Assembly (NCBI RefSeq): GCF_000833575.1
Contig: NZ_CP010827.1
Coordinates: forward strand, 372,001-436,000
Reading direction: 5' to 3'
From: Corynebacterium singulare
GTDB lineage: Bacteria; Actinomycetota; Actinomycetes; Mycobacteriales; Mycobacteriaceae
DNA: 64,000 bases
Part shown: positions 17,181 through 25,913 of the stretch, one piece after another
Numbering within the stretch: position 1 is the first letter of the stretch
Layout of the letters: every line of letters starts with the position of its first letter
Notes under the pieces: generated by a model
What the model was told of the DNA's origin: nothing
Databases searched by the model: none
What the model saw: the letters and a program-made list of their open reading frames with translations, nothing else
Position numbers and translations under genes: made by a program

Positions 17181-17525
17181 ATGATGAGCCAGACAGAGAA
17201 CACCGCCTACGAGTCCCAGAACCCTGAGCCGCCAAAGCCGGATCCCGCGCTGAAGCGCCGCTCGCGCGCGGCGTTGTGGAAGTATGGCGCCGCCCGTGTG
17301 GTGCTGTTCCTCGTGCTCACCGCGGTGATTCAGCTGCTGGCTATAGCTATTGGTGTGGCCATCCCCGTGCTGGTGTCGGCTCTGCTGGCGTTGTTCGTGG
17401 CACTGCCGCTATCCATGCTGATCTTCTCGAAGTGGCGCGTGGAAGCCACCCAGACCTTGGCGGAATACTCCGCTCAGCGCAAGGCCCACAAGCAGTGGGT
17501 ACAGGCAGAGCTGGCTGGCCGCTAA
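17181..17525 (+). CDS. DUF4229-like small membrane protein
   Basis: 114 residues with an N-terminal polar region, two membrane helices (VVLFLVLTAVIQLLAIAIGV and IPVLVSALLALFVALPLSML) and a C-terminal charged helix ending in a motif like EYSAQRKAHKQWVQAEL. This matches the DUF4229 plan found beside menA in actinobacteria. Start is ambiguous among GTG 17175, ATG 17181 and ATG 17184. Function unknown; proximity to menA, convergent, suggests but does not prove an envelope or quinone link. Confidence 0.65.
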   Translation: MMSQTENTAYESQNPEPPKPDPALKRRSRAALWKYGAARVVLFLVLTAVIQLLAIAIGVAIPVLVSALLALFVALPLSMLIFSKWRVEATQTLAEYSAQRKAHKQWVQAELAGR

Positions 17526-17534
17526 AGCGACGAG

Positions 17535-18419
17535 CTAAATAAAGGCCAACGCCAGGGCGTTGATGACCGCCCACACGAGCATTGCGCGCCCGGTCATGCC
17601 CAGAACCGGGATGAGCTTCGGGCCGCGAGCGCCGCGGTTGACGGTGCGGATAGCGCCCAGCGCTAGGGGGAAGTAGAGCAAGGAGGCTAGCGCTGCCCAC
17701 GAGTCAAAAGCTAGCCCCACGGTGAGCAGCACCGGGATCAACAGCAGGGTCATGAATAGCGTGCGGGAGCGCCTATCACCCAGGCGCACCGCCAGCGTGA
17801 TTTTCCCGGCTTCTTTGTCGGAGGGGATGTCACGGATATTGTTGGCCAAGTTCACCGCGGAGCTCATCCCACCGATACCGATGGCCAAAGCCAGGCCAGT
17901 CCAGGTGATGCGGCCTGCTTGTGTGAACTCGGTTCCCAGCACTGCGACGAGGCCGAAGAAGATGAAGATGGCGATTTCACCTAGCCCGCGGTAGCCGTAC
18001 GGGTTCTTGCCGCCGGTATAGAACCAGGCGCCGGCAATGCACACGGCACCGACGAGGATGAACCAAGCCGCATTTGCTGCCAAGGAGAGCGAGATGCCGG
18101 CGATGGCCGCCACGCCGAAGCAAGCGAATGCCGCGAACTTCACGTGCTGCGGCTTCGCCAGCCCGCCGCCGGTAAGGCGTTGGGGCCCGGTGCGGTCATC
18201 ATCGGTGCCGCGAATGCCGTCCGAGTAGTCATTGGCGTAATTGACACCGATGATGAGCGCCCACGCCACGATGAGTGCCAGGAAGGCGCGGCCCCAGTGC
18301 AGGCCGTGCGCCGCGGCGGCGGCGCCGGTACCAGCGATAACGGGAGCAAAGGCATTGGCCCAGGTGTGCGGGCGAGCACCCTGGAGCCAATCGGCAGGAG
18401 TGGCGGAATAGGCAGACAT
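17535..18419 (-). CDS. menA: 1,4-dihydroxy-2-naphthoate polyprenyltransferase
   Basis: 294 residues, UbiA-superfamily integral membrane enzyme with eight or nine helices. The two aspartate-rich prenyl-diphosphate sites are visible: NYANDYSDGIRGTDDDR near residue 65 and NNIRDIPSDKEAGK near residue 190. It joins 1,4-dihydroxy-2-naphthoate to a polyprenyl chain, giving demethylmenaquinone. The ATG at 18419 is chosen from family alignment (MSAYSATPADWLQGARPHTW); the longer frame upstream overlaps the permease gene. Confidence 0.95.
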   Translation of the reverse strand: MSAYSATPADWLQGARPHTWANAFAPVIAGTGAAAAAHGLHWGRAFLALIVAWALIIGVNYANDYSDGIRGTDDDRTGPQRLTGGGLAKPQHVKFAAFACFGVAAIAGISLSLAANAAWFILVGAVCIAGAWFYTGGKNPYGYRGLGEIAIFIFFGLVAVLGTEFTQAGRITWTGLALAIGIGGMSSAVNLANNIRDIPSDKEAGKITLAVRLGDRRSRTLFMTLLLIPVLLTVGLAFDSWAALASLLYFPLALGAIRTVNRGARGPKLIPVLGMTGRAMLVWAVINALALAFI

Positions 18420-18424
18420 GCTCA

Positions 18425-19279
18425 CTATTGTGCCACTGGTGTGGTGTGCTGCGGCAATGAGCTGGTGCGTTGGCGAAGGCGGTAGATAATGAGCACCGCG
18501 ACGAAAATAACGGCATTGCTCACTGTCATTGCGGCGGAGGTCGCTGCGTCGAGGACATAGGCAACCCAAAAGCCCACGACTGCGCTGATCGCGGCAACGC
18601 CACAGGCAGTTAACACCAGTGCGGGCACGCGCTGAGTAAGCAGCCGCGCAGTCATCGACGGGAATACCATGAGGGCGATGACCAGCATGGCACCGGCAGC
18701 GTGAAAAGCGGCGGTGGCAGTGCAGGCAACCACGGTCATAAATATGATGTGAAGAACGCGCGTGGGCACCCCGCGTGCGGCACAAAAATCGGCGTCAAAA
18801 GTCGTGGCGGATAAACGCGGCAGTGTAAGGGCGAGGAAGAGAGCATTGATACCCAGCACTGCGGCCATGATGTAGCAATAGTTGGGATTGGAGAAGGCCG
18901 CGAGGTTGAGATCACCGACGAGAACGGCGTGGACATCAAGGTGCACGTGGCTCATGTGCGTAGAAATCAGGATGACTCCGGCGGCAAACAGGGCGGGAAA
19001 GACCAATCCGAGGGCGGAATCAGCAGTCACCAGCGGGCTGCGCTGTAGTGCGTCAGTTCCCAACGCCACCACCAAGGCGCCAGCGGCCGCGGTAACGAGC
19101 AAGATGGGTGAATCTAGATCTGCGGTAAAGAGGTAGCCGACGGCAATTCCGGGAAGGACGGCATGGCCGATGCCGTCGATAAGCATGGCCTGGCCTTTGA
19201 GGACAACAAAGGTGCCGGGGATAGCACAGGCCAAGGCGGTCAGGACGGCAAGAAGACAAGCAGTGGCGGCGAGGGTCAT
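18425..19279 (-). CDS. mntD: ABC-3 family metal transporter permease (distal)
   Basis: 284 residues, eight or nine helices, with the ABC-3 (Zn/Mn/Fe) permease features DGIGHAVLPGIAVGYL near residue 35 and LVIALMVFPSMTARLLTQR near 190. It overlaps the upstream permease gene by 4 bp. Two permeases, an ATPase and a binding lipoprotein here equal the MntABCD arrangement of C. diphtheriae; I use those symbols by analogy. The manganese assignment rests on the neighbouring DtxR-family regulator; zinc is the main alternative. Confidence 0.8.
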   Translation of the reverse strand: MTLAATACLLAVLTALACAIPGTFVVLKGQAMLIDGIGHAVLPGIAVGYLFTADLDSPILLVTAAAGALVVALGTDALQRSPLVTADSALGLVFPALFAAGVILISTHMSHVHLDVHAVLVGDLNLAAFSNPNYCYIMAAVLGINALFLALTLPRLSATTFDADFCAARGVPTRVLHIIFMTVVACTATAAFHAAGAMLVIALMVFPSMTARLLTQRVPALVLTACGVAAISAVVGFWVAYVLDAATSAAMTVSNAVIFVAVLIIYRLRQRTSSLPQHTTPVAQ

Positions 19280-20130
19280 GAGGCGAGCTTTCTGCTGAGG
19301 AGGCTGATGGTGACGAGCGCTGCCTGAACCAAGACGATGACCGGACCGGTGGGCAGCGGGCCGTGCGCAATGGAGACATAGCAGCCGAGAGCAGCGGTGG
19401 CCGCGCCGAGGAACCCGGAGAGCGCGATGAAAGGTAGCAAGCGCGTGGTCCAGGGGCGGGCAGCGGCGGCAGGGCTGATGACCACGGCGACCATGAGCAC
19501 TACGCCGACGACTTTGACGCCGAGCACCGTGATGGCGGTGAGGGCGAAGAAACTAGCCGTGTTGAGGAACGAGGTGCGGATGCCGGCTACCTGGGCAAAA
19601 CTTGAATCAAAAGTGACTGCGGCCTGCCGGGTGTGAATGAGGAAAAGAAAAAGCAGCACGCAGCCACCGATGATGAGTGTGGACCGTACATCCGCGCGAG
19701 TGAGCGTGGAGGCATTTCCCAGCAAATAATCCTGGATTCCGGCCTTGCCAGGCAATGGTCGGCGGGAAATATACTGCATGAGCAGCATTCCCACCGAGAA
19801 AAATGTGGTTAGCGTGGCCGCCATCGCAGTGGTTTGCCCCAGGGGAGTTAACCGCGGGATGAGGTGAATGCACCCCACCGCGAGGGTTCCGGTGAGCAGG
19901 GCGCCGCAAGAAAGAAGCCAGACATTTCGCCCGTCCCAGCCAATGGCGGTGGCCACGAGGAAGGCGGTGAGCAGTCCAGGCAGGGAAGAATGCGAGATGG
20001 CATCGGCCAGCAGGCTGGTGCGGCGAACATATACCAGTGGGCCTAGCGCGCCAGCGCAGCCACCGATGAGCACGGTGCCCAGGAGTGCCTGGGTATAGGT
20101 GTAGTTCTGAAGAAGCTCGAGTGGGTTCAT
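19276..20130 (-). CDS. mntC: ABC-3 family metal transporter permease (proximal)
   Basis: 284 residues with the hallmark LLADAISHSSLPGLL near residue 35 and VGVVLMVAVVISPAAAARPWT near 205. It shares the fold, and exactly the length, of the next permease, consistent with a heterodimeric membrane channel that arose by duplication. Overlaps of 4 bp with both the ATPase gene and the distal permease gene indicate a tightly coupled operon. Confidence 0.82.
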   Translation of the reverse strand: MNPLELLQNYTYTQALLGTVLIGGCAGALGPLVYVRRTSLLADAISHSSLPGLLTAFLVATAIGWDGRNVWLLSCGALLTGTLAVGCIHLIPRLTPLGQTTAMAATLTTFFSVGMLLMQYISRRPLPGKAGIQDYLLGNASTLTRADVRSTLIIGGCVLLFLFLIHTRQAAVTFDSSFAQVAGIRTSFLNTASFFALTAITVLGVKVVGVVLMVAVVISPAAAARPWTTRLLPFIALSGFLGAATAALGCYVSIAHGPLPTGPVIVLVQAALVTISLLSRKLAS

Positions 20131-20837
20131 GATGGCAGGGAAAACATGTCGGCAATGGCGGACTCGGTAAGTACCTGCTCGGTGGGGCCAGCAGCAATGA
20201 GCCGGCCGTGGCCGACCATGAGGACCTCATCGCAAAAGTCGGCGACCTCCGCCAGGTTGTGATGCACCAGCAGGATGGTCACGCCGTTCTCGCGCAGTTC
20301 CTTGAGTACATCCATGATGGCGCGCTGACTCGCGGCATCGACACCAGCGAAGGGCTCGTCGAGGATGATGAATTCCGGCTCGCTCACGAGCGTGCGCGCC
20401 AACAACACGCGCTGGCGCTGACCACCAGACAGGGCGGAAATCGGCAGCTGCGCGTGTGCCTGCATTCCGGTGCGGGAAAGCGCGGCGTGAGCGGCGTCTT
20501 TGTCAGCGCGGCTGGGCCACTGCCACCAGCGCAGCCCGGCGGTGCGGCCCATCAGGGCGACGTCGAAGGCGGTGGCCGGGTAGCTCCAATCGATATCCGC
20601 ATGTTGGGGCATATATCCGAGACGCTGCCGAAAATGTGCCAGATCGACGCCATCGAAGGTCATCGACCCGCAGGCTAGAGGCGGAAGGAGCCCGACCAGC
20701 GTGCGGACCAGAGTGGACTTTCCCGACCCATTCGCGCCTACCAGTCCGGTGATGGTCGCGGGGGTGAGGGTGAAGGAGGCGTCGTGAAGCACCGGCGTGC
20801 GTGGATAGCCGGCGGTGAGTTTTTCAACGTGGAGCAT
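20127..20837 (-). CDS. mntB: Metal ABC transporter ATPase
   Basis: 236 residues: Walker A GANGSGKSTLVRTLVG near residue 36, Q-loop GYMPQHADIDWSYP (the MPQ motif typical of Mn/Zn transporters), signature LSGGQRQRVLLARTL, Walker B FIILDEPFAGVD, H-loop LLVHHNLAEV. It energises uptake through the two adjacent permeases. Its stop overlaps the permease start by 4 bp, and its start touches the stop of the binding protein gene. Confidence 0.9.
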   Translation of the reverse strand: MLHVEKLTAGYPRTPVLHDASFTLTPATITGLVGANGSGKSTLVRTLVGLLPPLACGSMTFDGVDLAHFRQRLGYMPQHADIDWSYPATAFDVALMGRTAGLRWWQWPSRADKDAAHAALSRTGMQAHAQLPISALSGGQRQRVLLARTLVSEPEFIILDEPFAGVDAASQRAIMDVLKELRENGVTILLVHHNLAEVADFCDEVLMVGHGRLIAAGPTEQVLTESAIADMFSLPS

Positions 20838-21763
20838 TAGCTCAGTGCTTTCGCCACGGCACTAGCGTTGTGCTCAAAGGCTCCGAGGTAGGTATCGGTG
20901 GGGGCTTCCGGGCCGAGGGTATCGGCAAAGAGCTCCTCATCCGAGATGGTGACTGTCCAGTTGCGGGATTCTACGGCTTCCTTGAGAGAAGTGATGGCCT
21001 GTGGGTTCGCCTGGTTATCTTGGAAGATAACGGGGACCTTTTTCTCCGCGATGGTATCCGCGAGCTCGGAGATCTCAGTGGCGGACTTGGTGGCTTCGGT
21101 GGTCACGAAGTCGGTGGCTTGGACTTCAAAGTCGAAGGTCTTGCCGAAGTAATTGAAAGCGTCATGGCCGGTGATGAGAACGCGCGGGGAGGCGCTTTCG
21201 AGTTCCTTAGCGGCCTTGTCGTGCGCGGCTGCAATCTTGTCTTCATATTCATCGGCGGCCGCGGCATAGTCTTCGGCATTGTCAGAGTCGATTTCACCGA
21301 GTTTGGTGCCGATGTGATCGACGACCTGGCTCCACAGCTCGGGGCTATTCCAGATGTGCGGGTCGTAGAGTTTTTCGCCCTTGTCGCCTTGCTCGGGCCA
21401 CGGCAGGAGGTCAGCAGTATCGAGCTGTTCGCCGACAGCTAGCTGCTTCTCACCGAGGGAGGAGAGCTGGTCCACCATTTGCGCCTCGAGGTGAAGGCCA
21501 TTCCAGAGGACGAGGTCGGCGTCCTGCATCTTTTCAATATCGCGCGTGGTGGGCTGGTAGGTGTGTGGATCGCCGCCGGGGCCGACCATGGTGGTGATGT
21601 CGGCGTCCGGGGCGATGTTGGCGGCCGCATCAGCCAAGTAACCGGTCGTGGCGAAGATCGTCAGATTGTCGTCCTGGGCTTCGGCGGAGTCGCTGCTGGT
21701 GCAGGCAGTCAGCGCGGTGGCAGCCACGAGGGAAGCGAGGGGAAGGGCAATAATTTTCTTCAC
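20837..21763 (-). CDS. mntA: Metal-binding lipoprotein (TroA/PsaA/ZnuA cluster A-I)
   Basis: 308 residues. The lipobox LTAC (Cys21) follows a signal peptide. Metal ligands expected for cluster A-I are visible: His in GGDPHTYQPT, His in DPHIWNSPE, the GHDAFNYFGK loop and an Asp near ISDEELFADTLGP. The loop between the first two His is short and not His-rich, which favours Mn or Fe over Zn. It is the first gene of the operon and starts 108 bases from the divergent regulator gene. Confidence 0.88.
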   Translation of the reverse strand: MKKIIALPLASLVAATALTACTSSDSAEAQDDNLTIFATTGYLADAAANIAPDADITTMVGPGGDPHTYQPTTRDIEKMQDADLVLWNGLHLEAQMVDQLSSLGEKQLAVGEQLDTADLLPWPEQGDKGEKLYDPHIWNSPELWSQVVDHIGTKLGEIDSDNAEDYAAAADEYEDKIAAAHDKAAKELESASPRVLITGHDAFNYFGKTFDFEVQATDFVTTEATKSATEISELADTIAEKKVPVIFQDNQANPQAITSLKEAVESRNWTVTISDEELFADTLGPEAPTDTYLGAFEHNASAVAKALS

Positions 21764-21796
21764 GGGAAACCTCTCTTATTAAAAGTGAATGTCGAT

Positions 21797-21812
21797 GTTC
21801 AACAGATTGAAC
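21797..21812. promoter_or_regulatory. Candidate metalloregulator operator
   Basis: A perfect 16-bp dyad, GTTCAA-CAGA-TTGAAC (21797-21812), lies between the divergent metal-uptake operon and the DtxR-family regulator gene. Its position, 33 bases before the binding-protein ATG, fits repression of uptake when metal is plentiful. Binding is inferred, not known. Confidence 0.55.
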
Positions 21813-21870
21813 TTGAAAGAGCATAAGTGCTGAAACCGTTGGAAGCAATAGGCTGAACTACGATGGGGGT

Positions 21871-22560
21871 ATGCACATCAGCGAGCTGCCCGAACGTACC
21901 CAGGATTACCTCAAGATCCTCTGGACCTATGAGGAGAAAGAGGGCGCTAATACCGCGATGCCGCTGGGGGACCTAGCTAAAGCGGCGGGGCAGAAGCTGC
22001 CCACCACGTCGGAGGCGGTCAAGCGCCTGGCCGCGAAGGGGCTGGTGGAACACGAACGCTACTTTGGTGTTCGGCTTGTTGAGGAAGGCCGGCGGCTGGC
22101 TGTGGCAATGGTGCGCCGGCATCGACTCCTGGAAACCTTCCTCGTGCGCACTCTGGGCTATACCTGGGATGAGGTGCACGATGAGGCGGAAATGCTAGAG
22201 CACGCGACGTCCGACAGGCTCGTTGAACGCCTCGATTCTTTCCTGGGCAACCCCGCCCGCGATCCGCATGGTGATCCCATACCTGCCCCGGATGGCACTG
22301 CCGAGCCGGTCTCGCGCATTACGCTTATCGACGTCCCCGCGCAGACCCCCGTCACCGTGGAGCAGGTCACTGACGCGGATGGCGAATTTCTGCGCTACCT
22401 GGATAAAAATGGAGTGCGGCCGGGAGTGGAATTGTCCGTCGTTGCCCCCTCGGTTGCGGGTGTGCTCGAGGTTGCCGTCGACGGCGGTGCGCACTTCCCC
22501 CTCGGGGAATCCGCTGCGCGCGGCATTGCCGTACGCAGCTTTGGCGAAGCGGAGGCTTAG
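21871..22560 (+). CDS. mntR: DtxR-family manganese/iron-dependent repressor (MntR-like)
   Basis: 229 residues: a winged helix at the N-terminus (LPERTQDYLKILWTYEEKEG, then LPTTSEAVKRLAAKGLVEH), a metal-binding dimerisation domain with RRHRLLETFLV, EVHDEAEMLEHA (ligand His/Glu/Cys-type positions) and a C-terminal SH3-like FeoA domain (about 150-225). Divergent from the metal transporter it probably controls. A GGGGG Shine-Dalgarno precedes the ATG. It differs from the chromosomal iron regulator DtxR in context, so manganese is the likelier effector. Confidence 0.85.
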   Translation: MHISELPERTQDYLKILWTYEEKEGANTAMPLGDLAKAAGQKLPTTSEAVKRLAAKGLVEHERYFGVRLVEEGRRLAVAMVRRHRLLETFLVRTLGYTWDEVHDEAEMLEHATSDRLVERLDSFLGNPARDPHGDPIPAPDGTAEPVSRITLIDVPAQTPVTVEQVTDADGEFLRYLDKNGVRPGVELSVVAPSVAGVLEVAVDGGAHFPLGESAARGIAVRSFGEAEA

Positions 22561-23705
22561 CTGCCCCACGTGCGGGCGACGGCGAGGCGGTCAACCTTGC
22601 CGGGGCCGGTGGTGGGGAGTTCAGGCAGGCGCTTGAAATCCTTGGGGATGTGCCACCGGGGAAGGCCAACGTCATCGAGAGCCACGAGGATATCGCCGAC
22701 ATCCGCCCATCCGGTATAGGCGGCAACGATCATCTGCCCCAAGCGTGGGTGGGGGATGCCAACCACGCACACGCTCTCCACTCCCGGCACGCGCAGGATG
22801 TGCTGCTCGAGCTGCTCCGGGTGGAGCTTGAGCCCGCCGGTGTTCAGGATGTTGTCGAGGCGCCCGGTGACGGTGAGGTGGCCGTCGTGAAGCGCGCCGG
22901 CGTCGGAGGTAGCAAACCACGAGGTGCCGGATTCATCCACCATAAAGGCGTCTGAGTCCACGTTTCGGTAGCCCTGCGCAATCATGGGCCCGCCGAGGTA
23001 GATGCGGTTTTCCTCGCCGATGCGAACAAGAGCGCTATCGAGGGGACGGCCGTCGTAGACGCATCCACCGGAAGTTTCTGAGGAACCGTAGGTGGTGACG
23101 ATATTGATGCGCAGCTTCTTCGCCGAATCCAATAGTTGCGGGTGGGTGGCAGCGCCCCCGACGAGGATGGCATCAAAGGTGCGCAGTGCCTCGATTCCCT
23201 CGAGAGAATCCATGGCCTTGGCCAGCTGCATGGGGGTCAGTCCCGTGTATGAGCGATCCCCGGTGGCGGCCAGCTCGTGCGCGGCGCGGGCGAAATTGGG
23301 GATGGAAAAACCTTCCGACAGGTCAAGGCAGAGCGGCTCCACACCCGCGACGAGCGAGCGCACCAATACCTGGATGCCCGCGATGTGGGAGGCAGGCATG
23401 GCTAGCAGCCACTGACCGGTGCCGCCGAGAGCCCGGTGCGTGGCATCGGCGCTGGAGACCAAGTTGGCAGCCGTGAGTTGCGCGCCCTTCGGTGTGCCCG
23501 TGGACCCAGAGGTGGCCACGACCAGCGCGATGGGGGAATCAATGGGTTCTCCTGCGCGCATGTGGTTGCGCAGCAGCTGCGCGCGGGTACGGTCCTCCGC
23601 CGGGACGGGCAGGAAGGTGGCTTGTCCTGCGATGGCCGCTTCCAGATCAGGCAGGATGGCGGCGGGGTCATGTGGATTGACAGGCAGAGGGGAGAGGATG
23701 GTCAC
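22557..23705 (-). CDS. menE: o-Succinylbenzoate-CoA ligase
   Basis: 382 residues, a compact ANL-superfamily adenylating enzyme. The P-loop is VVATSGSTGTPKGAQLT near residue 64, then TTYGSSETSGG and TSDAGALHDGHLTVTGRLDNILNTGG (A8 hinge region), with the C-terminal catalytic Lys in TTGPGKVDR. It activates o-succinylbenzoate with ATP and CoA in menaquinone synthesis. It lies between menB and the regulator gene, whose 3' end it overlaps by 4 bp tail to tail. Confidence 0.93.
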   Translation of the reverse strand: MTILSPLPVNPHDPAAILPDLEAAIAGQATFLPVPAEDRTRAQLLRNHMRAGEPIDSPIALVVATSGSTGTPKGAQLTAANLVSSADATHRALGGTGQWLLAMPASHIAGIQVLVRSLVAGVEPLCLDLSEGFSIPNFARAAHELAATGDRSYTGLTPMQLAKAMDSLEGIEALRTFDAILVGGAATHPQLLDSAKKLRINIVTTYGSSETSGGCVYDGRPLDSALVRIGEENRIYLGGPMIAQGYRNVDSDAFMVDESGTSWFATSDAGALHDGHLTVTGRLDNILNTGGLKLHPEQLEQHILRVPGVESVCVVGIPHPRLGQMIVAAYTGWADVGDILVALDDVGLPRWHIPKDFKRLPELPTTGPGKVDRLAVARTWGS

Positions 23706-23716
23706 GGTTAGCTAGG

Positions 23717-23878
23717 TTACCGCCCGCGGTGTTCGTAAGGGTTGATGAGCTCGTCTTCCTGATCGAAGGGGCGCTCACCATCCCTCTGCGCCTGCTGGAT
23801 GCGGCGCAACATCCACACTCGAGACGCAATGACGGCAATGAGCGCGATGGCAGCGAGGGCAATGGCGAAATACAGCAC
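23717..23878 (-). CDS. Small membrane protein, 53 residues
   Basis: A short frame starting GTG with a strong GAGGAG Shine-Dalgarno. The product is a single N-terminal membrane helix (LYFAIALAAIALIAVIASRV) followed by a basic then acidic tail ending NPYEHRGR. It sits between menB (26 bases upstream) and menE (11 bases downstream) on the same strand, so it is presumably in the menaquinone operon. No family recognised, but the ribosome-binding site, spacing and composition make it a credible gene. Confidence 0.7.
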   Translation of the reverse strand: MLYFAIALAAIALIAVIASRVWMLRRIQQAQRDGERPFDQEDELINPYEHRGR

Positions 23879-23904
23879 TGTGGATTCTCCTCGAGGAATG
23901 ACGG

Positions 23905-24885
23905 TTAGTAGTAATACGGGAAGTCATCCCAGTTGGGCTCGCGCTTTTCCAGGAAGGATTCCTTGCCCTCGACGGCTTCGTCGGTCATGTAGGCCAGGCG
24001 CGTGGCTTCTCCAGCGAAGACCTGCTGGCCCATGAGACCATCATCGGTGAGGTTAAAGGCGAACTTGAGCATGCGCTGGGCGGTGGGGGACTTCATGTTG
24101 ATTTCACGGCCCATCTGGATGGCGGCGTCTTCCAGGTCGGCGTGGTCAGCCACCTCGTTGACTGCGCCCATCTCGTACATGCGCTGGGCATCATAGGTGC
24201 GGCCCAAGAAGAAGATCTCGCGGGCGTATTTTTGGCCCACCATCTTGGCTAGGTAGGCGGAGCCATAGCCGGCATCGAAGGATCCGACGTCGGCGTCAGT
24301 CTGCTTAAAGCGAGCTTCCTGGCGGGAGGCAATGGTCATATCGCACACCACGTGCAGCGAGTGTCCGCCACCGGCGGCCCAGCCGTTGACTACGGCGATG
24401 ACCACCTTGGGCATGGTGCGGATGAGGCGCTGGACCTCCAGGATGTGCAGGCGTCCGCCTTCGACCTTCTCGCGGGCGGTGTCCACCGTGGATTCGTCTG
24501 CAGTAGCGTCATCGTGTGCATGCTCGGTGGCGTAGCGGTACCCGGAGCGACCGCGAATGCGTTGGTCACCACCGGAACAAAAGGCCCAGCCGCCGTCCTT
24601 CTCCGATGGGCCGTTGCCGGTGAGCAGCACCGTGCCGACGTCCGGGGTGCGGCGCGCATGGTCGAGCGCGCGGTAGAGCTCATCCACCGTGTGCGGGCGG
24701 AAGGCATTGCGGACTTCCGGACGGTCGAAAGCGATGCGGACGATGCCGTCCTTGCGCTTAGGCTGCGGCCCATCACTGATGAGTCGGTGGTAGGTGATAT
24801 CCGTGAGGTCCTCAAAGCCCTCTACAGTCCGCCAGAGTTCCGGCTTGAAAGGATTATCGGTGCTGTAGTTCTTCTGCTCGCTCAT
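23905..24885 (-). CDS. menB: 1,4-dihydroxy-2-naphthoyl-CoA synthase
   Basis: 326 residues, crotonase fold with the MenB-type FCSGGDQRIRGRSGY (oxyanion hole and disordered active-site loop) near residue 105 and NGWAAGGGHSLHVVCDMT near 183, ending in the conserved EKREPNWDDFPYYY. It cyclises succinylbenzoyl-CoA. The ATG at 24885 gives MSEQKNYSTDNPFKPELW, the usual start; the longer frame upstream has no similarity. Length is typical for the actinobacterial long MenB. Confidence 0.96.
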   Translation of the reverse strand: MSEQKNYSTDNPFKPELWRTVEGFEDLTDITYHRLISDGPQPKRKDGIVRIAFDRPEVRNAFRPHTVDELYRALDHARRTPDVGTVLLTGNGPSEKDGGWAFCSGGDQRIRGRSGYRYATEHAHDDATADESTVDTAREKVEGGRLHILEVQRLIRTMPKVVIAVVNGWAAGGGHSLHVVCDMTIASRQEARFKQTDADVGSFDAGYGSAYLAKMVGQKYAREIFFLGRTYDAQRMYEMGAVNEVADHADLEDAAIQMGREINMKSPTAQRMLKFAFNLTDDGLMGQQVFAGEATRLAYMTDEAVEGKESFLEKREPNWDDFPYYY

Positions 24886-25051
24886 GGCACACCAGCTTAA
24901 TTGGAAAGCAGCGCGCCGGAAGTATAGTCCCCATTCCCAACCCTCACCCACACTCTCCGCCCAGCGCGGCGGTGATAAACAATACTCAATACTGCGGGCA
25001 ATTCCCGGCAATGTACACGTGTAATCCGTACAAGCGCGGTACACCATACAG

Positions 25052-25124
25052 TGGGACGGAGTCGAACCTCCCTGCCTTCGTGCGCTATAAAGGCGCCTGA
25101 GAAGCACTGGGCTTTCCCTGCCCA
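25052..25124 (-). other. tRNA-like remnant in the gap upstream of menB
   Basis: In the 340-base gap 24886-25225 the minus strand contains a TTCGA T-loop motif in GGGAGGTTCGACTCC next to CGTCCCA. A 73-base window (25124 to 25052) begins TGGGCAG, which pairs 5 of 7 with CGTCCCA, but the D arm and T stem are poorly formed. I read this as a decayed tRNA or chance similarity, not a functional gene. No other feature is evident in the gap. Confidence 0.25.
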
Positions 25125-25225
25125 GAAGGGTTGCGCTCGCTGCGGAAAGTGTGGGCTACCGTCGCGTGCGAAGTACGCGACATGACTATGTGCCGCTAGA
25201 GTGCGGCGCACATAAGCGGCAGACC

Positions 25226-25687
25226 TTATTTAGTTATCAGTTCCGTGTTCCAGTTCAGCTGCTGAATGCGGGTGTCGAGCTCGCGGTACTGGCGGGCCAG
25301 GTCGTCGGCGCGCTCGCGCAGCCGTGGTACCGGAACAGTGGCCACGAACTTGATCTCCGAGCGGGAGTAGCGGTCGTGGCGTGCCCCGGCCTGCTCGGCC
25401 AGGCCTTGGTAAATGCGGCGTTTGCGCAGAAGGCCATCACGAAGCGCGAGTGCTTCCATGAGCGAGCGCTCCTCATCGAAAGCCGTGGCCGTGTTGGTGG
25501 CGTTAATGGCGATGACGAGCTCATCAATGCGGGTGGTTACGCCCTCGAGCTCGCGGAGAAGATCCGTGGGGTTCTCATCAGGCTCGTCACCCTCCTGCAC
25601 GCGGACAGTCGCCGCGAGGCGGTCCTTCAAAGAGTTGAGGCGCTCCTGCGCTTGGGCGCGCTCAGCCAAGGCTTCAGCAAGTAGCAT
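25226..25687 (-). CDS. DIP1984-family protein
   Basis: 153 residues, almost entirely helical and charged, starting MLLAEALAERAQAQERL with a CCTCC-complement (GGAGG) ribosome-binding site. The pattern, including LRKRRIYQGLAEQAG and FVATVPVPRLRERADDLARQYRELD, matches the DIP1984/septicolysin-like family first named in C. diphtheriae. It is probably a coiled-coil cytoplasmic protein. The function of the family is not established. Confidence 0.8.
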   Translation of the reverse strand: MLLAEALAERAQAQERLNSLKDRLAATVRVQEGDEPDENPTDLLRELEGVTTRIDELVIAINATNTATAFDEERSLMEALALRDGLLRKRRIYQGLAEQAGARHDRYSRSEIKFVATVPVPRLRERADDLARQYRELDTRIQQLNWNTELITK

Positions 25688-25845
25688 GGTCCCTCCTTTT
25701 CCCTTAATGGAATTGTTTGTCTCAGCAATTGTACGGCAGACAGGAGGCTGCACCTTGGAGCCGTGACGGTTTTAACAAATAGTGCCCCAAAATTGCGAAA
25801 ACCCAGGGCCTTATTTGATCGTTGTGTACGTTGTGCCAGATTGGT

Positions 25846-25913
25846 CGGTATGTTTTCGTAAATAAGCTCGGAAATGTTCGGGTTTGGGGAGCCCTATTTA
25901 CCAAAACGTACCG
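25846..25913. repeat. Long imperfect inverted repeat
   Basis: Positions 25846-25864 and 25895-25913 are complementary at 17 of 19 positions (arms begin CGGTATGTTTTCG and end AAAACGTACCG), with 30 bases between. It adjoins the terminator at 25915. Size and symmetry would suit a small transposable relic or a bidirectional regulatory hairpin. Confidence 0.55.
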
